Shown piece by piece: positions 1 through 10,272 of a stretch of 64,000 nucleotides of DNA (the stretch's first letter is position 1; every line of letters begins with the position of its first letter). The DNA comes from an uncultured Collinsella sp. (GTDB lineage Bacteria; Actinomycetota; Coriobacteriia; Coriobacteriales; Coriobacteriaceae): positions 1-64,000 of the forward strand of contig CAUDQR010000004.1 in the NCBI GenBank assembly GCA_958451615.1, read 5' to 3'. Under the pieces are notes generated by a model that saw only the letters and a program-made list of their open reading frames with translations, searched no databases and had not been told where the DNA came from. Made by a program: the position numbers and the translations under genes.

Positions 1-55
1 TCATGCCGAAATGGCGCGAAGCACGCGGTTGACAAAACCATAGAGACACGTCCCA

Positions 56-1312
56 TTACATCCCTGTCAACAACACGACATCGAGAATCGTCACGATGGC
101 ACCGATCCCTACAAGCAGCGCGTTGAGTGGACGCGAGTTGGCGAATTTGCCCATGACGCGGGGTGAACTGGTGAGCCGTATGAGCACAAAGACCGTAATC
201 GGCAGTTGAAGCGACAGCAGTGCCTGACTCCAGATGAGACCTTCAAAAGGATTTGGGACGACTAGGCACGCCGTCGCTGCGCCGACGAAACAGGCCGCCA
301 CCCCGATCGAGGAATGTCGGTCGTGTATGTCGTATTCCTCGTCGAACATGCCCGCGGTGATGGTGCCCGCCGCCATACCCGCCGTCACACTACTCGAGAG
401 GCCCGCAAACAGCAGCGCCACGGCAAAGATGGTCGAGCTTGCCGGGCCCAGAATGGGGGAGAGCGTGGCCGCTGCGACGGCGAGGTCGTCTACGACCATG
501 CCGTGCGCAAAGAAGGTCGTTGCGGCCAGGATGACCATGGCCGAGTTGATTGCCCAGCCCACGCCCATCGAAAAGAGCGTGTCGAAGAGCTCGTAGCGCA
601 GACGTTCTTCGATAACCTGCTCGCCTTGGCCTTCGAAGTGCATGGATTGGATGACCTCGGAGTGCAGAAAAAGGTTGTGTGGCATAACGACCGCACCCAG
701 GACGCTCACGATAATCGCGGCAGAGCCAGTGGGCATACTAGGCGTGATCCAGCTTGCGGCGGCTTGCGGCCAGTCGACCTTGACTAGTGCAAGCTCGGCC
801 AAAAACGAGAGTCCTACCACGCCTACGAAGGCGATGATCCAGCGTTCGGCATGCTTGTAGGAGTTCGTCATGAGCATCGCCATCGATACTGCCGCCACGA
901 TGACGCAGCCCGCGCGCACGGGCAGTCCAAAGAGCATTTGAAGGGCAATCGCGCCACCCAGGACTTCGGCCATGGCGGTGGCGACAGTCGCGAGATGGGC
1001 ACTGGCGAGTACCGTGCGTCCAACGAAGCGGGGGAGGTAACGTGTCGTGGCCTCGGCAAGGCAGGTGCCCGTGGCGATACCCAGGTGCGCCGCGTTGTGC
1101 TGCAGCACAATGAGCATAATCGTGGACAGCGTGACGATCCACAGCAGCGCGTAGCCAAACTGCGAGCCCGCGGCCATATTGGAGGCCCAGTTGCCCGGGT
1201 CGATAAAGCCGACGGTCACGAGCAGCCCGGGGCCGATATGCCGCGCAATGTCTAGGCCTCCGTGACCACCGGTGCGTCGGGAGCCAAAGTGTTGTTTGAG
1301 ATGGTTGAGCAT
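56..1312 (-). CDS. mntH: Nramp family divalent metal (Mn2+/Fe2+) transporter
   Basis: Proton-coupled uptake of Mn2+ or Fe2+ across the cytoplasmic membrane. The 418-aa protein is almost all hydrophobic helices and carries the two Nramp signatures: DPGN at about residues 39-42 in the first helix and MPHN near residue 209 in the sixth, which together bind the metal. I chose the ATG at 1312 because CAGGAG lies just upstream; a longer in-frame extension to 1348 has no ribosome site and falls outside the family alignment. It lies 75 nt downstream of gpmA on the same strand and could be read through from it. No metal riboswitch or MntR box was recognised. Family assignment is secure; the preferred metal is inferred. 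Confidence 0.93.
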   Translation of the reverse strand: MLNHLKQHFGSRRTGGHGGLDIARHIGPGLLVTVGFIDPGNWASNMAAGSQFGYALLWIVTLSTIMLIVLQHNAAHLGIATGTCLAEATTRYLPRFVGRTVLASAHLATVATAMAEVLGGAIALQMLFGLPVRAGCVIVAAVSMAMLMTNSYKHAERWIIAFVGVVGLSFLAELALVKVDWPQAAASWITPSMPTGSAAIIVSVLGAVVMPHNLFLHSEVIQSMHFEGQGEQVIEERLRYELFDTLFSMGVGWAINSAMVILAATTFFAHGMVVDDLAVAAATLSPILGPASSTIFAVALLFAGLSSSVTAGMAAGTITAGMFDEEYDIHDRHSSIGVAACFVGAATACLVVPNPFEGLIWSQALLSLQLPITVFVLIRLTSSPRVMGKFANSRPLNALLVGIGAIVTILDVVLLTGM

Positions 1313-1387
1313 GGTGCGCTCCTGCGTATGGGCGGCGTGACGTCGCATCTGGGTCGTGCGGCGCCACGCGTCGGATTTGGGTTGGGG

Positions 1388-2161
1388 CTACTTGTGCGCT
1401 TTGCCCTGATTGGCCACGGCGTCGATCTTGGCGGCGATGGTCGCCGGGTCGCCGATGTAGCGCTTGTCGAGGACGTTGAAATCGGTGTCGAAGGTGTAGA
1501 CGAGCGGCACGCCGGTGGGGATGTTGACCTTGAGGATCTCCTCGGGCGTGAGGTGCTCGAGCTTCATGACGAGTGAGCGCAGGGAGTTGCCGTGTGCGGC
1601 GATGAGTACGCGCTTGCCGGCGAGCATCTGGGGGCGAATCTCGTCTTCGAAATAGGGCCAGGCGCGGGCGATCGTGTCCTTGAGGCACTCGGTATAGGGC
1701 AGCTGATCGGGCGCGACATCACGGTATTGCTCCTGGGAGTGGGGATCGCGCGCGTCGTCCGGCTCGAGTGCCGGCGGGCAGACATCGAAGGAGCGGCGCC
1801 AGATGAGCACCTGCTCGTCGCCGTGCTCTGCCGCGGCATCGGCCTTGTTGAGACCCTGCAACGCGCCGTAGTGGCGCTCGTTGAGCTTCCAGGATTTGAT
1901 GACGGGCAACCACTCGCGATCCATTTGGCCGAGCACGATGTCGAGGGTGTGAATTGCGCGCTTGAGACGCGAGGTGTAGCAGACGTCGAAGTCGAAGCCC
2001 GCTTCTTTGAGGGCTCGACCGCCTGCTGCGGCTTCTTCGCGGCCCGTGTCGGTGAGTTCTACGTCGGTCCAGCCGGTGAACAGGTTGAGTTTGTTCCACT
2101 CGGATTCTCCGTGACGGATAAGGACAAGTTGCATTGTCTGTCGGTCTGCTCGGTGCGCCAT
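1388..2161 (-). CDS. gpmA: 2,3-bisphosphoglycerate-dependent phosphoglycerate mutase
   Basis: Glycolytic enzyme interconverting 3- and 2-phosphoglycerate in the cytoplasm. The histidine phosphatase signature LIRHGESEWN is near the N-terminus with phospho-acceptor His17, and the second catalytic His is in AAHGNSLR near residue 190. The length of 257 aa is close to the family's usual 247-250. The ATG at 2161 has an excellent site, AAGGAGG five bases upstream, so the nine residues before MQLVLIRHG are probably translated. A start at 2134 would match the family length better but has no ribosome site. It is divergent from gltB, with a 540-bp repeat-bearing gap between. Confidence 0.95.
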   Translation of the reverse strand: MAHRADRQTMQLVLIRHGESEWNKLNLFTGWTDVELTDTGREEAAAGGRALKEAGFDFDVCYTSRLKRAIHTLDIVLGQMDREWLPVIKSWKLNERHYGALQGLNKADAAAEHGDEQVLIWRRSFDVCPPALEPDDARDPHSQEQYRDVAPDQLPYTECLKDTIARAWPYFEDEIRPQMLAGKRVLIAAHGNSLRSLVMKLEHLTPEEILKVNIPTGVPLVYTFDTDFNVLDKRYIGDPATIAAKIDAVANQGKAHK

Positions 2162-2700
2162 AGGGGCCTCCTTGATCTGGCACGGTGTGCGTGCCGTTTG
2201 CTTGACGCCGCAAAGGATACCCGTTTTATGCTAAAAAGTTAACCATGACTAACAAAATTGTTGTATTTGAATGGGACGGTGAAAGGGGATTGCCGAAATG
2301 TCTTGATCTGTATTAACTAGGGATGGAAATTGGGTCTAGGTGTTACAGATCAAGACAGGAAGAAATGGTCCTATGGAAAATCTCGATCTGTAACAGCTGA
2401 CCGCCAAAACCGGCCCTTCATGTTACAGATTGAGACATTCGGAACCGTCTCTCGAAAACATCTCAATCTGTAACAGTTAGTCGTCGAAATTGGGTCTTAC
2501 TGTTACAGATTGAGATGTTTGAAGAGGTGAGTTTGCAGGCCGAACTTGGGGCCTATGTTGTCGCCCTTGAGGTCGGCGGTGTCCACTCGTAGGGCGTGCG
2601 TTACGCGATTGTTTCGAAACGGGCGGGAAACACAACGGGCCGGCGATGCTCCTACTATGCCTATTCAACTGACTGTCTAAATATCTAGGGGAGGATCGCG
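2162..2700. other. Divergent intergenic region gpmA/gltB
   Basis: This 539-bp gap has no credible gene. Its middle (2299-2520) is occupied by a six-unit alternating repeat array, described separately. The remaining part, 2521-2700, must hold the gltB promoter. I see only weak sigma70-like candidates (for example TACTAT near 2652) and the gltB ribosome site AGGGGAGG just before 2701. No riboswitch was recognised. Confidence 0.6.
2299..2520. repeat. Alternating inverted repeat array, family A (3 hairpins, 6 units)
   Basis: Units begin at 2301, 2341, 2381, 2421, 2461 and 2501, exactly 40 bp apart. Odd units read TCTYRATCTGTAACA and even units the reverse complement TGTTACAGATYRAGA. The last pair is a perfect 21-bp inverted repeat (2456-2476 with 2500-2520, loop 23 nt). 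The first unit is degenerate (TATTAAC in place of TAACA). Spacers of about 23 nt are all different. The same unit recurs near 10.1, 15.6-15.9 and 19.3-19.5 kb. Confidence 0.9.
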
Positions 2701-5700
2701 ATGCAGGCAGATTCCGCTCAGCAGCAGGGCCTTTATCGCCCCGAATTCGACCATGATGCATGTGGCATCGGCGCGCTTGCCGATATCAACGGTGAGCGCC
2801 ATCACCAGATTCTGGACGACGCACTGTCCATTCTGGTCAACTTGGAGCACCGCGGCGGCACGGGACTCGAGAAGAACACCGGCGACGGCGCCGGCATCCT
2901 GTTCCAGGTTCCGCATCACTTTTTCCGTAAAGAGGCTCAAAAGTGCGGCCAGATTCTGCCGGCAGAGGGCGACTATGGCGTGGCCATGCTGTTCTTCCCG
3001 CAGGACGACAAAGGCGTAGAGGATGCCCGCCGCGTGTTTGAGGAGGGCTGCGCCGAGGCCGGCGTGCCGCTGCTCTTTTGGCGCGAGGTGCCGGTCGACC
3101 CGCACGACCTGGGCGAGACGGCGCGTGCCTGCATGCCCACCATCCTGCAGGCATTCCTGGGCCGTCCGGACGACACGCCCGCCGGCGACGCCTTCGAGCG
3201 CCGCCTGTACGTGTGCCGCCGCACCATCGAGAAGAAGGCCGACGCCGAGTTTGCCCTGCGCGACAAGATCTTCTACGTGTGCTCCATGAGCTCGCGCACT
3301 ATCGTGTACAAGGGCATGCTCGTCGCCACGCAGATGCGCCGCTTCTTCATCGATCTCAACGATGCCGCCGTCAAAACGGCCGTGGCGCTCGTCCACTCGC
3401 GCTACTCCACCAACACCACGCCCAGCTGGGAGCGTGCGCACCCCAACCGCTTTATCATCCACAACGGCGAGATTAACACCCTCAAGGGCAACGTCAACTG
3501 GATTCGCGCCCGCGAACCCAACCTGTACAGCCCCGTGCTGCAGCACGATCTTGAGCGCGTGATGCCCATCATCAACCGCGAGGGTTCCGACTCCGCGATT
3601 CTGGACAACGTGCTCGAATTCTTGGTCATGAACGGTCGCCCGCTCACGCGTGCCGCGTCCATGTTGCTGCCCGAGCCGTGGGACCACAACGATAGCCTGA
3701 GTGAGGAGCGCCGCGCCTACGACGCTTACCAGTCCATGCTCATGGAGCCCTGGGACGGCCCGGCGGCCATCGCCTTTACCGACGGTCGCACGCTGGGCGC
3801 CGCCCTCGACCGCAACGGCTTGCGCCCCGCCCGCTACTACGTGACGCGCGATGGCCGCTTTATGCTGGCAAGCGAGGTGGGCACCATCGAGGTGAGCCCC
3901 GAGAACATCCTGACGAGCGGCTGCCTGGGACCGGGCCAGATGCTCGAGGTCGATTTTGCCCGCGGCCGCGTGATCTACAACGACGAGCTGCGCGCCCGCT
4001 ATGCCAAGGAGAAGCCCTACCGCGACTGGATTGCCGAGGAGACACTGACCGTCGACGCGCTCGATGAGCCCGCCGCGCCCGCGCCCGCCGAGGATGCCGA
4101 GGTGCCCGCCGCCGTGCGCATGGCCAAGCTCGGCTATCACTGGGATGATGTTGACGAGGTCGTGCGCCCCATGGCCCAGCAGGGCAAGGCCCCGCTCGCC
4201 TCGATGGGTATCGATGCGCCGTTGGCCTGCCTGTCCAAGAAGACGCGTTCGTTCTTTGACTACTTCTATCAGCTGTTCGCTCAGGTCACGAATCCTCCGA
4301 TCGATGCCCTGCGCGAGCACATGGTGACTTCGACCACGCTCTACCTGGGCAACCACGGCAACCTGCTCGAGGATTCCCGCACGGCCTGTCAGCTGGTGCG
4401 CTTGGAGCGCCCATTGCTCAACGAGGAAGAGTTCGAGCATATCTGTGCCATCGACCGTGTTGGCTTTAAGACCCGTCGTTTCCGTGCCGTCTACCGCCGC
4501 GATGCCGGCGAGGGCGCGCTGCAGGCTGCGCTCAAACAGCTTGCCGAGGACGTTGAGGCTGCGGTCCGCGACGGCGTGAACATTGTGGTGTTGAGCGATC
4601 GTGCCGCTGCGGGCGAGGTGCCCGTGCCGTCGCTGCTCGCCGTGGGCTGCGTGCACAACCACCTGATCCGCGCCGGCGTTCGTACTTTTGCCGACATCGT
4701 GGTGGAGTGCGGCGACGCCGTGTCCCCGCACGACTTTGCGGCACTGGTGGGCTACTCCGCGAGCGGCATCTATCCGTACAACGCACATGCGTGCATCCGC
4801 GATCTGGCGGCACGCGGCGACCTGGACGTGACGGCCGAGCAGGGCATCGCCAACTACAACAAGGCTGCGACCGCCGGCATCGTCTCCATCATGTCCAAGA
4901 TGGGCATCTCCACGGTGCAGAGCTACCATTCGGCGCAGATCTTCGAAGCCGTGGGCTTTACGCCGGAGTTCGTCAACGCGTACTTTGCCGGCACGGTGAG
5001 CCGTGTGGGCGGTATGGGTGTCGAGGACGTTGAACGCGAGCAAAACGAGCGCTACGACGCCGCGCTCGCTATCCTTAAGAGCCCGGCTCCCGATCAGCTG
5101 CCCACGCTGGGCCTGACCAAGTGGCGCCCGCTCGGCGGCGAGGAACACCTCATCGACCCCCAGACCGTCTACCTGCTGCAGACCGCCTGCCGTGAGGACA
5201 GCTACGACACCTTTAAGGAGTACAGCGCCCGCCTGCACCGCACCGGCCGTGCCGTGCGTCTGCGCGACTTGCTCGACTTTGATGCCAGCGGCCGCACGCC
5301 GGTTTCGCTCGACGAGGTCGAGCCCGCGCTCAACATCGTCCGCCGCTTTAACACCGGCGCCATGTCGTACGGCTCCATCAGCAAAGAGGCGCACGAGTGC
5401 ATGGCCATCGCCATGAATCGCCTGCACGGACGCTCCAACTCGGGCGAGGGCGGCGAGGACCCGCGTCGCGAGACCCCGCTGGCTAACGGTGACTCCAAGA
5501 ACTCCGCGATCAAGCAGGTGGCAAGCGCGCGCTTTGGCGTGACGAGCCGCTACCTGTGCAGCGCCTTCGAGATTCAGATCAAGATGGCCCAGGGCGCCAA
5601 GCCCGGCGAGGGTGGCCACCTGCCCGGCAAGAAGGTCTACCCCTGGATTGCCGAGGTCCGTCAGTCCACGCCCGGCATCGGCCTGATCTCGCCTCCGCCG

Positions 5701-7404
5701 CATCACGACATCTACTCCATCGAAGACCTGGCCGAGCTCATCTTTGACCTTAAGAACGCCAATCCTGGCGCGCGCGTGTCGGTCAAGCTGGTCAGCGAGG
5801 CCGGCGTCGGCACCATCGCCACCGGTGTGGCCAAGGGCGCTGCCGACAAGATCTTGATCAGCGGCCACAATGGCGGCTCGGGTGCCGCGGCGCGCGATTC
5901 CATTTGGCATGCCGGCCTGCCGCTGGAGCTCGGCCTTGCCGAGGCCCAGCAGACGCTGCTGCAAAACGGCCTGCGCTCCCGCGTGGTGCTCGAGGCCGAC
6001 GGCAAGCTCATGGACGGCACCGATGTTGCCGTCGCCTGCCTGCTGGGCGCCGAGGAGTTTGGCTTTGCGACCATGCCGCTCATCTCGATGGGCTGCCTCA
6101 TGCAGCGCGACTGCCAGCAGGATACCTGCCCCGCCGGCATCGCCACGCAAAACTGCCGCCTGCGTCGCGGCTTCCGCGGCAAGCCCGAGCACGTCGAGCA
6201 CTTTATGCTCTTTGTTGCCGAGCAACTGCGCGAGGTCATGGCGAGCCTGGGCTTCCGCACCGTCGACGAGATGGTCGGCCATCCCGAGTGCTTGCGCCAG
6301 ATTGAGGTCCCGGGCAACCGTAAGGCCAACCTGCTCGATCTGTCGCCCGTGCTGGCGAGCGCGACCTGCGAGTTCGGTGCCCATATCCCGGGTGCCGACG
6401 GTCGTCACTTCCTGCCGCAGATGGCCGCGGACAGCGAGCTCGACAAGACGCTCGACTCCACGCTGTTCGTGCCCTATACGGCCGATGCCCGTGCCCACTT
6501 GCGCCCGATTCGCTTCCGCGCCGATATCGCCAACGTCAACCGTTGCGTGGGCACCATCCTGGGTAACGCGGTGACCAAGGCACATCCCGAGGGCCTGCCC
6601 GCCGGCTCCATCACCATCGATTGCGATGGATCGGCCGGTCAGAGCTTTGGCGCCTTCCTGCCGCGCGGCATTACGCTCAACGTGTGCGGTGACGCCAACG
6701 ACTACTTTGGCAAGGGCCTTTCGGGCGGCGAGGTGTCGGTGCGCCCCAACCCGCATGCGACCTACAAGTTCGACGAGAACATCATCGTGGGCAATGTTGC
6801 GTTCTTTGGCGCCACGAGCGGCCACGGCTTCATCAACGGCCTGGCCGGCCAGCGCTTTGGCGTACGCAACTCCGGTGCCACCGTGGTGGTCGAAGGCTGC
6901 GGCAACCATGGCTGCGAGTACATGACGGGTGGTCTGGCGCTCATCCTGGGCGAGGTCGGGCAGAATTTTGCCGCCGGCATGACAGGCGGCGTGGCCTATG
7001 TCTTTGACCAGTACGGCACGCTCGATGCCCGTGTGAACCACGAGAGCGTTGAGCTCAAGGCCCCGACGGCCGGCGAGCTGGCGCAAATACGCGAGCTTAT
7101 CCAGGAACACGTGGACGCGACGCAGAGCCCGCGTGGCATCAAGCTGCTCTACAGCTTTGAGACGATGAGCAAGCACTTTGTGAAGGTCATTCCGACCGAG
7201 TACGAGCGCGTGCTGGCGATTGTCGCCGCGGGCGAGGCTGCCGGGAAGACGCATGCACAGGCAGAGGAGCTGGCGTTTGACATTGTGACCGGCCGCGCGG
7301 GCGCCGCGGATGTCGCTCGCTTCGATGCCGCGGGCGGTGCTGCGGGCGGTGCTGCGCCCGTGGTCGCTACCGGTTCTGCTGCTTCGACCAAGAAGGAGGC
7401 GTAA
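2701..7404 (+). CDS. gltB: Glutamate synthase large subunit (GOGAT alpha)
   Basis: Makes glutamate from glutamine and 2-oxoglutarate together with GltD. The 1567-aa protein has the full family order. An N-terminal Ntn amidotransferase begins with DACGIG, whose Cys21 becomes the N-terminal nucleophile after propeptide removal. A central and FMN-binding synthase barrel follows, then [3Fe-4S] cysteines C1132, C1138 and C1143 in GCLMQRDCQQDTC, and a C-terminal beta-helix domain with GSAGQSFGAF. It is slightly longer than typical because of an Ala/Gly-rich C-terminal tail. The start is set by AGGGGAGG before 2701. gltD follows after 5 nt, so they form one operon. The GltB/GltD pairing suggests an NAD(P)H-dependent bacterial enzyme. 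Confidence 0.97.
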   Translation: MQADSAQQQGLYRPEFDHDACGIGALADINGERHHQILDDALSILVNLEHRGGTGLEKNTGDGAGILFQVPHHFFRKEAQKCGQILPAEGDYGVAMLFFPQDDKGVEDARRVFEEGCAEAGVPLLFWREVPVDPHDLGETARACMPTILQAFLGRPDDTPAGDAFERRLYVCRRTIEKKADAEFALRDKIFYVCSMSSRTIVYKGMLVATQMRRFFIDLNDAAVKTAVALVHSRYSTNTTPSWERAHPNRFIIHNGEINTLKGNVNWIRAREPNLYSPVLQHDLERVMPIINREGSDSAILDNVLEFLVMNGRPLTRAASMLLPEPWDHNDSLSEERRAYDAYQSMLMEPWDGPAAIAFTDGRTLGAALDRNGLRPARYYVTRDGRFMLASEVGTIEVSPENILTSGCLGPGQMLEVDFARGRVIYNDELRARYAKEKPYRDWIAEETLTVDALDEPAAPAPAEDAEVPAAVRMAKLGYHWDDVDEVVRPMAQQGKAPLASMGIDAPLACLSKKTRSFFDYFYQLFAQVTNPPIDALREHMVTSTTLYLGNHGNLLEDSRTACQLVRLERPLLNEEEFEHICAIDRVGFKTRRFRAVYRRDAGEGALQAALKQLAEDVEAAVRDGVNIVVLSDRAAAGEVPVPSLLAVGCVHNHLIRAGVRTFADIVVECGDAVSPHDFAALVGYSASGIYPYNAHACIRDLAARGDLDVTAEQGIANYNKAATAGIVSIMSKMGISTVQSYHSAQIFEAVGFTPEFVNAYFAGTVSRVGGMGVEDVEREQNERYDAALAILKSPAPDQLPTLGLTKWRPLGGEEHLIDPQTVYLLQTACREDSYDTFKEYSARLHRTGRAVRLRDLLDFDASGRTPVSLDEVEPALNIVRRFNTGAMSYGSISKEAHECMAIAMNRLHGRSNSGEGGEDPRRETPLANGDSKNSAIKQVASARFGVTSRYLCSAFEIQIKMAQGAKPGEGGHLPGKKVYPWIAEVRQSTPGIGLISPPPHHDIYSIEDLAELIFDLKNANPGARVSVKLVSEAGVGTIATGVAKGAADKILISGHNGGSGAAARDSIWHAGLPLELGLAEAQQTLLQNGLRSRVVLEADGKLMDGTDVAVACLLGAEEFGFATMPLISMGCLMQRDCQQDTCPAGIATQNCRLRRGFRGKPEHVEHFMLFVAEQLREVMASLGFRTVDEMVGHPECLRQIEVPGNRKANLLDLSPVLASATCEFGAHIPGADGRHFLPQMAADSELDKTLDSTLFVPYTADARAHLRPIRFRADIANVNRCVGTILGNAVTKAHPEGLPAGSITIDCDGSAGQSFGAFLPRGITLNVCGDANDYFGKGLSGGEVSVRPNPHATYKFDENIIVGNVAFFGATSGHGFINGLAGQRFGVRNSGATVVVEGCGNHGCEYMTGGLALILGEVGQNFAAGMTGGVAYVFDQYGTLDARVNHESVELKAPTAGELAQIRELIQEHVDATQSPRGIKLLYSFETMSKHFVKVIPTEYERVLAIVAAGEAAGKTHAQAEELAFDIVTGRAGAADVARFDAAGGAAGGAAPVVATGSAASTKKEA

Positions 7405-7409
7405 GTGCC

Positions 7410-8891
<1,482 letters not shown>

Positions 8892-9315
8892 AGTAGTCAC
8901 GGAGATATTCAACAATCGAATCGGCAAGGGCTGTCCCTAACTGCCGGCACAAACGGAACGTCCCTAAGTGCCGACAGTTAGGGACGTTCCTTTTGTGCCG
9001 GCATTCGGGGACACTCCTTGCGGATTTGCGAGCAGTTTGCGCGTTTGTCGACGTAAGGATGTTCATTTGTCGACTTCTTGGGCTGTGGTCACCTGTTGTT
9101 TCTGTGGTGGCTGCAGGCATCTGGCTCAAAAAGGCGGGTTGGCCGTCTATGTTTGCCTGCGGTTTTGTTGCGGTGCGCATTTTCGGTCAAGCTTTTCGTC
9201 AAGTGTTTGGTCAGCATCTGGTTTGCAGCCGGAGGCCTATTTTGCCCGTGCTGGTCGTGGCTGCCCACCCTCCTCGTAAGCTCAAATTGAGGTCCATCAG
9301 TTTGAGGAGGATGCC
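8892..9315. other. Intergenic region with a long palindrome
   Basis: A 424-bp gap after gltD. It contains the 62-bp family B palindrome at 8942-9003, which could serve as the gltBD end structure although no T-run follows. The remainder (9004-9315) has open frames on the plus strand, but none has a recognisable domain. The Shine-Dalgarno GAGGAGG just before 9316 belongs to the next gene. I see no RNA gene. Confidence 0.5.
8942..9003. repeat. Family B palindrome (GGAACGTCCC type)
   Basis: Arms 8942-8967 and 8978-9003 are 26 bp with one mismatch, around a 10-nt loop. The core contains GGAACGTCCCTAA. A related half copy sits at 23463-23512 and a shorter relative (AAGAACGTCCCCAA arms) at 34959-34996. 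All are intergenic or at gene ends, as expected of a dispersed palindromic element. Confidence 0.8.
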
Positions 9316-10023
9316 ATGACTGACCACGCTTTAGACCGAGCAGAGCTGGCTGAAGCCGTCGGCAACGATATTGCCGACATGGCTCACTTTTGGATGCTGC
9401 GGAAGTTTCAATTCCTGGAGCCGGCGCGCGAACAGTTCGAGATCATTGTCGACCCGTGGCTCAGCTATTGCACTGAGCCTTCGCAAAACGAAATCATGGC
9501 CTACAACATGGCGTTTACCGATTGGCTGCTGTTTGAGCGCCCCTATCGCCATGGCAAAACGCTGCTCGAGCTGTATGTTGACGAGCCGCCGGCATCGCTT
9601 TCGCCTGCCTCGCTCAAGCGGCTCGAGCAGGTACGCGACACGCAGTATTTCTCGCGCTTTGGCATTTTGGACAAGAATCCTGCGTCCGGCATGGTCGTGC
9701 TGAAGGACACGCGCACCGATCATCGCTTTGATGTCTACGATCCGCATATCGTGCAGAAGGAGCACTGGAGTGACGGCGCGATTGCGGTGCGCCTCGCCTG
9801 CGTCGACGATGTCTGGCTTACGGCGGGACAGCTCTACCTGTATGACATCGCGCGGCTGAGCGATACGGCGGTCGATGGGCCGGGTGCGGTGCATCCGGAG
9901 GACCTGCAGGACGGCTTTGACACCTCGTGCATCAGCTTCTTCTTGCGTCTGGTCCGCGACATCATGGGCGCCCAGGGGCGGTACGTAAAGTCGCTCAACA
10001 TCTACGAGCAGGAGTGGGGGTAG
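9316..10023 (+). CDS. Conserved-looking hypothetical protein, 235 aa
   Basis: I do not recognise a family. The protein is soluble, acidic, rich in Trp, Tyr and Phe, and has no signal peptide or membrane helix. Coding is supported by the Shine-Dalgarno GAGGAGG six bases before the ATG, by length, and by normal GC-rich codon usage. The N-terminal half (residues 1-90) looks helical; the C-terminal half alternates beta-type segments such as GMVVLKDTRTDHRFDVYD. It stands alone between gltBD and an amidohydrolase, with a single family A hairpin downstream, so context gives no role. Confidence 0.8.
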   Translation: MTDHALDRAELAEAVGNDIADMAHFWMLRKFQFLEPAREQFEIIVDPWLSYCTEPSQNEIMAYNMAFTDWLLFERPYRHGKTLLELYVDEPPASLSPASLKRLEQVRDTQYFSRFGILDKNPASGMVVLKDTRTDHRFDVYDPHIVQKEHWSDGAIAVRLACVDDVWLTAGQLYLYDIARLSDTAVDGPGAVHPEDLQDGFDTSCISFFLRLVRDIMGAQGRYVKSLNIYEQEWG

Positions 10024-10062
10024 AGGATGGGCGGTTGTCGCCTGCCTTGCCTTCTGCCCTTT

Positions 10063-10124
10063 TGTCTCGATCTGTAACGTTTAACGGCCTGGGGGCGGCC
10101 TAACTGTTACAGATTGAGATGTTT
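10063..10124. repeat. Family A hairpin (single pair)
   Basis: Left unit TCTCGATCTGTAAC begins at 10065 and the inverted unit TGTTACAGATTGAGA at 10105, exactly 40 bp apart. The loop itself contains a GGCC/GGCC self-complementary stretch. It lies between the 235-aa hypothetical gene and the amidohydrolase, both on the plus strand. Confidence 0.85.
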
Positions 10125-10272
10125 CGTCAGCACGGCCGAAGTATCGCCACGCTGTCTCCGTTTGTCCTCACATCTCTCTCGTCCCTCCGTTAACCGATAT
10201 GCTCGACTTTAGGTCGCTGCATTAGGTGATAATGGACAAATGTTCAAGTTAATCGTGAGGGAGGAGCTCGAT

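Noticed and set aside
8993..9319. A 108-codon plus-strand frame between gltD and the hypothetical gene
   Set aside because: It begins within the family B palindrome, has no ribosome site, and runs past the well-supported ATG of the next gene.
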